Position numbers and translations under genes: made by a program | Assembly: GCF_016901835.1 (NCBI RefSeq) | Contig: NZ_JACJKX010000008.1 | Location: forward strand, 28,755-92,754 | Length of the DNA: 64,000 bases | DNA from: Parasutterella secunda | Lineage (GTDB): Bacteria; Pseudomonadota; Gammaproteobacteria; Burkholderiales; Burkholderiaceae_F | Reading direction: 5' to 3' | Part shown: piece by piece, positions 60,656 to 64,000 of the stretch | Numbering within the stretch: the stretch's first letter is position 1 | Layout: each line of letters opens with the position of its first letter | Notes under the pieces: model-generated | Seen by the model: the letters and a program-made list of their open reading frames with translations, nothing else | Told to the model about the DNA's origin: nothing | The model's database searches: none

Positions 60656-61580
60656 AGCCTGCCTGAAAGCGCCCGATGGCTTCCAATGCGGCAGGGAAAG
60701 GATCTGTGTCAAAAGGATCAAAGGTTTCAATATCCGGCATGGAGCGCATCCAGGTCATTTGGCGCTTGGCCAGTTGCCGCGTGGCTGCTACTCCTGCCTG
60801 CACAAAGCGCTCATAGTCGGTCTCACCCAAGAGATAATCAATTGCCTGCCGATACCCTACCGCTCTCATCGAGGGGGCATTGCGGTCAAAATCAGGCCTT
60901 GCCATCAAGCCCTTCACCTCATCGAGAAAGCCCGCCTCGATCATCATTAAAAAACGTTTTTCAATTCTCTCGTGCAAAAGCTTACGATTGGCCGGCATCA
61001 AGCCCAATGTTAAAAAGGTGTGTGCAGAACCCTGATTTTGCTGACTTTGATAAAAAGAAATGGGTTTGCCCGTCTGGCGATAGACTTCCAGGGCGCGACT
61101 GATACGCTGAGAGTCTGTCGGATGAAGTCTTTGTGCGGTTATGGGGTCAACCTCACGAAGTTTTTCGTGCATGGCAGGCCACCCGAGGGCTTGTGCTTCT
61201 TGTTCAATTTCAGCTCGCACCGTCAGGTCACTCGAAGGCATCTGATTGAGCCCCTCTTTGAGGGCTTTGGCGTAAAGCATGGTACCGCCCACAATTAAAG
61301 GCAGTTTTCCTCTTTGACTGATCTCTTCAATCAAGCGTTCACAGTCTTTAAAAAAGTCTGCTGCGCTGTAACTCTCAAACGGATCGCGAATATCGATCAG
61401 GTGGTGCACGATCCCTTCTTTTTCCTGCTCCGTGGGTTTAGCCGTACCGATATCCATTGAGCGGTAGACCAAAGCCGAATCAATAGAGATGATTTCCGTA
61501 TCCAGAGCATGGGCCAATTTCACCCCCAAAGCGGTTTTTCCGCTTGCCGTGGGTCCGAGCAAGAGTACTGCCTTGGCCAT
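60654..61580 (-). CDS. miaA: tRNA dimethylallyltransferase
   Basis: Transfers a dimethylallyl group to A37 of tRNAs that read UNN codons (308 aa). It has the P-loop LLLGPTASGKTALG, the SIDSALVYRSMDIGTAKPT motif, LPLIVGGTMLYAKAL, and DSQRISRALEVYRQTGKP. The ATG shares one base with the mutL stop (TGATG), so the genes are translationally coupled; a GTG one codon earlier is less likely. The C-terminus is normal. Confidence 0.96.
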   Translation of the reverse strand: MAKAVLLLGPTASGKTALGVKLAHALDTEIISIDSALVYRSMDIGTAKPTEQEKEGIVHHLIDIRDPFESYSAADFFKDCERLIEEISQRGKLPLIVGGTMLYAKALKEGLNQMPSSDLTVRAEIEQEAQALGWPAMHEKLREVDPITAQRLHPTDSQRISRALEVYRQTGKPISFYQSQQNQGSAHTFLTLGLMPANRKLLHERIEKRFLMMIEAGFLDEVKGLMARPDFDRNAPSMRAVGYRQAIDYLLGETDYERFVQAGVAATRQLAKRQMTWMRSMPDIETFDPFDTDPFPAALEAIGRFQAG

Positions 61581-63457
61581 CACTTCCCTCGCATGAAAAG
61601 TTTGTCCAATTCACTCATGCTCACTTGCACCCACGTGGGTCGCCCGTGATTGCATTGATCAATGCGCTCGGTTTTTTCCATCTGACGCAAAAGCGCATTC
61701 ATCTCTTCAAGACTTAAATAGCGGTGCGCACGCACGGCCCCGTGACAGGCCATAGTAGCGAGGATCTCGTTGCGCTTTTCTTCAATGAGATTTGTGCCGC
61801 CGAATTTTTTAATGTCAGCGAGCAACTCACAGATAAGCGCTTCGCCCGTCTTTTCAATGTCGCCCGCTAACACTGCGGGAACCGAACGCAAGCGCAGATG
61901 CGTAGGAGAAGCGGCTTCCAATTCCAGCCCTAAAGACAACAAAAGCGACTGATTGTCTTCAAACGTTGCCATCTCTTCGGCATCCGCCCTAAAGACCAGA
62001 GGGATCAAGAGCTGCTGGACAGCCAATTTTTGCGCATCCATCTGCTCCTTGAGTTTTTCATAGACAATTCGCTCGTGGGCCGCATGCATATCCACGACCA
62101 CCATCCCGTGATCGTTTTCGGCAATGATGAAGACGCCCCCCACCTGTCCTAAGGCGCGCCCTAAGGGATAGGCCATTTTTTCGTGTTCAGCCACACTGCC
62201 GATATCACTTCCCGAACGAATAGCCTGGACAGTATCAGGCACCACATTGCCGTGTCGCGCAGGCTGCGCTTCAGTTCGTGTCTGGTAAAAATCCAAATAC
62301 CGGCTCAACTGCGAGGGCTCGTAGGCGGCCTGAGGTTGAGAGCGCAATTGAAAATTCGAATTCAATCCGGAGGTGTTCGAACTCGGGCTTGGTTGTGTGC
62401 TTGGAGTTACTGCTGCAGGTAAAGGCTCCTCGGCTTCACTGCTTAATCCTGCCAAGGCGGGAGCCAGGGCATTTTGCACGGCATGCATCACGAATTGGTG
62501 AACCCATTGGGAGTCACGGAATCGCAACTCGCTTTTTGTAGGATGGACATTTACATCCACCTTAATGGGATCAATGTCCACAAAAAGGCAATACATAGGT
62601 TGCAATTGATTGTGTAGCACATCAGCGTACGCACTTTTAACCGCATGAGCCAAAAGTTTATCGCGAACAAATCGACCGTTGACGTAACAGTACTGGGCAT
62701 CGGTGCGGGCGCGACCCGCAGTGGGTAAGCCCACCCAGCCGTAAACGCGCGCCGTAGCGGTCTCCGCATACACTTCACGCTGGGCACGGGCAAACTCATC
62801 GGGCAAGATGCGGTTAATACGCGCGCGGCTTTCTTCAACCGGTAAAACCAAAACCGGTTTTCCGTTATTGACCAGCCGAAATTCAATCGTAGGATGTGCA
62901 ATGGCTATGCGCTCAAGCGCCACTTTGCAATGAGCCGCTTCCGTTGCCTCTGACTTTAAAAACTTCCTTCTCGCAGGCGTTTTAAAAAACAGATCTTCCA
63001 CATCGACCTTGGTCCCCAGGCCGCCCGCGGCTACTCCCACATCTCCCTCGTGAATGCTGTAGGCGCAGGACTGCTCGGCGGTACGCGATGTCACGGTCAT
63101 GGCACTTACCGAGGCAATGGAAGCCAGAGCTTCCCCTCGAAAGCCAAGACTTAAAACGTGTTCCAATTCGTTTAAATCGCGGATTTTGCTTGTGGCATGG
63201 CGTTTTAAAGCCAAGGGCAACTCTTCTTTCGGAATACCGCGACCGTTATCCGTCACTGATAGTCGCTTGATGCCGCCCGATTCCAGCCGCACTTCTATGC
63301 GTGTGGCGTCAGCGTCGATCGCATTTTCAACAAGTTCTTTTAAGACAGAAGCCGGGCGCTCAATCACTTCGCCTGCGGCAATCTGACTGATTAATTGATC
63401 GGAGAGCTCTTTAATCGCTCTTTTCGGAGAATGTTCTGTGTTATTCAATACTTGCAT
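61580..63457 (-). CDS. mutL: DNA mismatch repair protein MutL
   Basis: A 625-residue GHKL ATPase. The N-terminal domain has KELVENAIDADATR (motif I), VTDNGRGIPKEE (motif II), LGFRGEALASIASVS and FFKTPARRKFL. The C-terminal part has the endonuclease motif DMHAAHERIVYEKL (D-x-HA-x2-E-x4-E) and QCNHGRPT near the end, so this is an endonuclease-type MutL, unlike E. coli MutL which depends on MutH. A Ser/Pro/Gln-rich linker (residues ~340-400) joins the halves. It is upstream of miaA in the conserved order. Confidence 0.96.
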   Translation of the reverse strand: MQVLNNTEHSPKRAIKELSDQLISQIAAGEVIERPASVLKELVENAIDADATRIEVRLESGGIKRLSVTDNGRGIPKEELPLALKRHATSKIRDLNELEHVLSLGFRGEALASIASVSAMTVTSRTAEQSCAYSIHEGDVGVAAGGLGTKVDVEDLFFKTPARRKFLKSEATEAAHCKVALERIAIAHPTIEFRLVNNGKPVLVLPVEESRARINRILPDEFARAQREVYAETATARVYGWVGLPTAGRARTDAQYCYVNGRFVRDKLLAHAVKSAYADVLHNQLQPMYCLFVDIDPIKVDVNVHPTKSELRFRDSQWVHQFVMHAVQNALAPALAGLSSEAEEPLPAAVTPSTQPSPSSNTSGLNSNFQLRSQPQAAYEPSQLSRYLDFYQTRTEAQPARHGNVVPDTVQAIRSGSDIGSVAEHEKMAYPLGRALGQVGGVFIIAENDHGMVVVDMHAAHERIVYEKLKEQMDAQKLAVQQLLIPLVFRADAEEMATFEDNQSLLLSLGLELEAASPTHLRLRSVPAVLAGDIEKTGEALICELLADIKKFGGTNLIEEKRNEILATMACHGAVRAHRYLSLEEMNALLRQMEKTERIDQCNHGRPTWVQVSMSELDKLFMRGK

Positions 63458-63563
63458 AATGCCCAGATTGTAGCATTCAAAAACCTTCTGCTGAACTTAA
63501 ACCACTCTTAATACCGAAACTGTGTCGACCCGTCACACATATCAGGTAAATACGCAACAAAAG

Positions 63564-63598
63564 CGCAAAAGGCCGCAGTTCAAACCACGGCCTTTTGC
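63564..63598 (-). terminator. Terminator of the autotransporter-like gene
   Basis: GCAAAAGGCCG (63564-63574 region) pairs with CGGCCTTTTGC (63588-63598). On the minus strand the stem ends in GCCTTTTGC, then GCTTTTGTT, 23 bases past the stop at 63621. Confidence 0.8.
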
Positions 63599-63620
63599 TC
63601 AGTCAGATGAAAGTATCAGT

Positions 63621-64000
63621 CTAGAAGAGATACTTCAAACGAGCTTGCACGGACAAATCGGAACGTTCTTCGTTACCCCAATCGTAACCGGCATTCAAAC
63701 CGAAGCGGAAGTTATCCTTAGCAGCTTGCACACCCAATTGCGAACGAACTTGAACGTCATCGGCAAACGTGAAGTTGTATTGACCGGTTGCTCCGGCAAA
63801 CTTCACTTTACTGTCGATATCGCGATCGGCCACCGTCGGCACAACAGCCAGGCTGAAGGTCGGCGCAACAGTCATACCGCCCGCCGTTTCGAAGCTCTTG
63901 GCTAACTTGGCACCGATCGGGAATTCAACCGCTGTCGCATCCGAGTCTTCAACCTTGATACCGTGACCGGCAGAGTATCCGTCGCTACGCACGTGATAGA
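63621..64000 (-). CDS. C-terminal beta-barrel of an autotransporter-like outer-membrane protein (5' end outside window)
   Basis: The frame runs from the window edge for 126 codons to a stop at 63621. It shows alternating strands of an autotransporter beta-barrel: AVEFPIGAKLAKSFET, MTVAPTFSLAVVPTVADRDI, YNFTFADDVQVRSQLGVQAAKDNFRFGLNAGYDW, ending SVQARLKYLF with the terminal Phe needed for BAM-mediated insertion. The passenger lies beyond the window. An internal GTG at 63992 is not the real start. Confidence 0.75.
   Translation of the reverse strand, partial: YHVRSDGYSAGHGIKVEDSDATAVEFPIGAKLAKSFETAGGMTVAPTFSLAVVPTVADRDIDSKVKFAGATGQYNFTFADDVQVRSQLGVQAAKDNFRFGLNAGYDWGNEERSDLSVQARLKYLF

Noticed and set aside
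1..64000. CRISPR array or cas genes
   Set aside because: No regularly spaced repeats or Cas-like proteins were found in the window.

Overview
The window looks like a chromosomal stretch from a Gram-negative betaproteobacterium. The best fit is Burkholderiales, near Sutterellaceae (Parasutterella/Sutterella). This is inferred from the style of the housekeeping proteins (GlnRS, FabI, FtsH, Rho, MutL) and from gene order such as dnaX-ybaB-recR, rlmE-ftsH and mutL-miaA; no database search was run. Coding density is high, most operons end in clear hairpin terminators, and several genes appear to start with GTG or TTG.

Layout. 0-7 kb: tRNA-Val, uvrD, two dTDP-rhamnose genes (rfbB, rfbC), and an operon of a tandem-domain racemase-like protein with a beta-hydroxyacid dehydrogenase-like enzyme. 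7-21 kb: hisC, a fused FeoA-FeoB iron transporter with its small Cys-rich partner, glnS with a ~100-residue internal insertion, a methionine transporter operon (metNIQ) preceded by a Met-rich leader peptide, and three AAA ATPases with C-terminal nuclease-like domains. 21-33 kb: sbcB, a DMT transporter, ftsH-rlmE, yhbY, greA, a hipBA toxin-antitoxin pair, and a gmhA/recR/ybaB/dnaX/GNAT cluster. 33-38 kb: a PAP2-EptA fusion divergent from a two-component system, probably a lipid A remodelling unit.

38.6-49.3 kb is the accessory part: a complete-looking IS21-type element, an eroded transposase fragment, a Fur-type TonB receptor / SbmA-like ABC transporter / signal-less binding-protein cluster, an ISAs1-type transposase and an orphan gene. 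It ends at the SRP RNA gene. 49.6-64 kb returns to core genes: a short solitary HicB, a nitronate-monooxygenase-like protein divergent from fabI, trxA, rho, an MFS transporter, dps, a zinc-free type L31, an ArnT-like membrane protein with a MATE transporter, a SIMPL protein, miaA, mutL and the C-terminus of an autotransporter-like barrel.

The most interesting signals are the candidate methionine-responsive attenuator before metNIQ (five Met codons in eight, next to competing RNA helices), the insertion inside the GlnRS catalytic core, FabI substitutions at classic inhibitor-contact positions, the PAP2-EptA fusion with its divergent two-component system, and the Fur-linked uptake cluster whose binding protein has no export signal.
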